Shown in pieces: positions 5,498 to 5,643 of a stretch of 5,643 nt of DNA. The notes beneath the pieces are model-generated. The model worked only from the letters and a program-made list of their open reading frames with translations, was not told the DNA's origin and did no database searches. The stretch is taken from positions 1 to 5,643 of the forward strand of contig JAOUAY010000090.1 of the NCBI GenBank assembly GCA_029860565.1. The letters run 5' to 3'. Each line of letters begins with the position of its first letter. The stretch's first letter is position 1. Source of the stretch: Candidatus Nitrosopumilus sp. (GTDB lineage: Archaea > Thermoproteota > Nitrososphaeria > Nitrososphaerales > Nitrosopumilaceae). The translations under genes were made by a program, and so were the position numbers.

Positions 5498-5574
5498 ATC
5501 AAATATCCGCTGAAACACGGACAAACATGTAATAAAATTACGTGGAAGTGCGGACTCTCGGATCAAAATATCCG
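5498..5574. repeat. Near-identical 12/13-bp direct repeat at the dppB 3' end
   Basis: ATCAAATATCCG (5498-5509) lies in the spacer downstream of dppB, and ATCAAAATATCCG (5562-5574) lies within its last codons. They differ by a single extra A. One copy in a gene's 3' end and another just outside resembles the trace left by integration into a gene end, or a small local duplication. No third copy was found near dppC. Confidence 0.3.
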
Positions 5575-5643
5575 TAAAGTAAATCTGCAATAAATATGCT
5601 AATTAGAAAGAACACTGTTAGTAGATAAGTCGCACCGATAATC
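5538..5643 (-). CDS. dppB: DppB/OppB-type peptide ABC transporter permease, C-terminal end (partial)
   Basis: The minus-strand frame enters at the window edge and gives the last 34 residues before TAA (5540-5538). They form one hydrophobic helix (IIGATYLLTVFLISIFIADL) followed by LLYGYFDPRVR and a short TST tail. The end pattern, hydrophobic helix then DLLY-x-x-x-DPRVR, is the hallmark C-terminus of DppB/OppB permeases, the usual partner of DppC in the two-permease core of a peptide importer. It lies on the same strand and upstream of the DppC gene, as in normal dpp/opp operons, but 2.7 kb away instead of adjacent. The rest of the gene lies beyond the window. Family assignment from 34 residues is good because the motif is distinctive. 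Confidence 0.82.
   Translation of the reverse strand, partial: IIGATYLLTVFFLISIFIADLLYGYFDPRVRTST

Noticed and set aside
2815..5530. CATGT at both ends of the gap (2815-2819 and 5526-5530) as a target-site duplication
   Set aside because: A 5-base match is expected by chance, and no inverted repeats or transposase gene accompany it.
5562..5574. Host-wide reading of TGA as an amino acid
   Set aside because: The JAMM gene and the 1081-1392 gene end at TGA with further stops soon after, and Trp is encoded by TGG in the permease, so the host uses TGA as a stop.

Overview
The window looks like a chromosomal segment of a low-GC ammonia-oxidising archaeon of the Nitrosopumilus type (Thaumarchaeota/Nitrososphaerota). 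This is inferred from the AT-rich composition, archaeal TATA-like boxes set about 25-30 bases before leaderless starts, TTG/GTG starts, a stand-alone JAMM metalloprotease, and small zinc-ribbon membrane proteins. No rRNA, tRNA, CRISPR array or transposase gene is visible.

Left part (1-1392, + strand): the 3' end of a charged coiled-coil-like gene; a complete JAMM/MPN+ metalloprotease gene (245-643); a two-helix membrane protein with a C-terminal zinc ribbon (723-1067), apparently read from its own promoter as a leaderless message; and a small soluble protein of unknown function (1081-1392), 13 bases downstream with a Shine-Dalgarno-like site.

Middle (1393-2817, - strand): a DppC/OppC-type peptide ABC transporter permease, abutting the previous gene stop-to-stop. 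It carries an unusually large extracytoplasmic domain of about 190 residues between its first helix and the permease core.

Right edge (5538-5643, - strand): the last 34 codons of a DppB-type permease. DppB and DppC normally sit side by side, B before C. Here they have the same strand and the usual order but are separated by about 2.7 kb.

The gap between the two permease genes (2818-5537) is gene-poor. It holds two intact small genes pointing at each other: an 83-residue protein with two CxxC pairs (3410-3661, +) and a 262-residue exported or membrane-anchored helical protein (3755-4543, -), with a perfect 9-bp inverted repeat between them. Around them are apparent gene remains. The clearest is an 82-codon frame (5075-5323, -) broken only by two TGA codons and still preceded by a well-placed TATA box. 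The simplest reading is a dpp operon interrupted by acquired DNA that is now decaying, but no integrase or clear end repeats can be seen.
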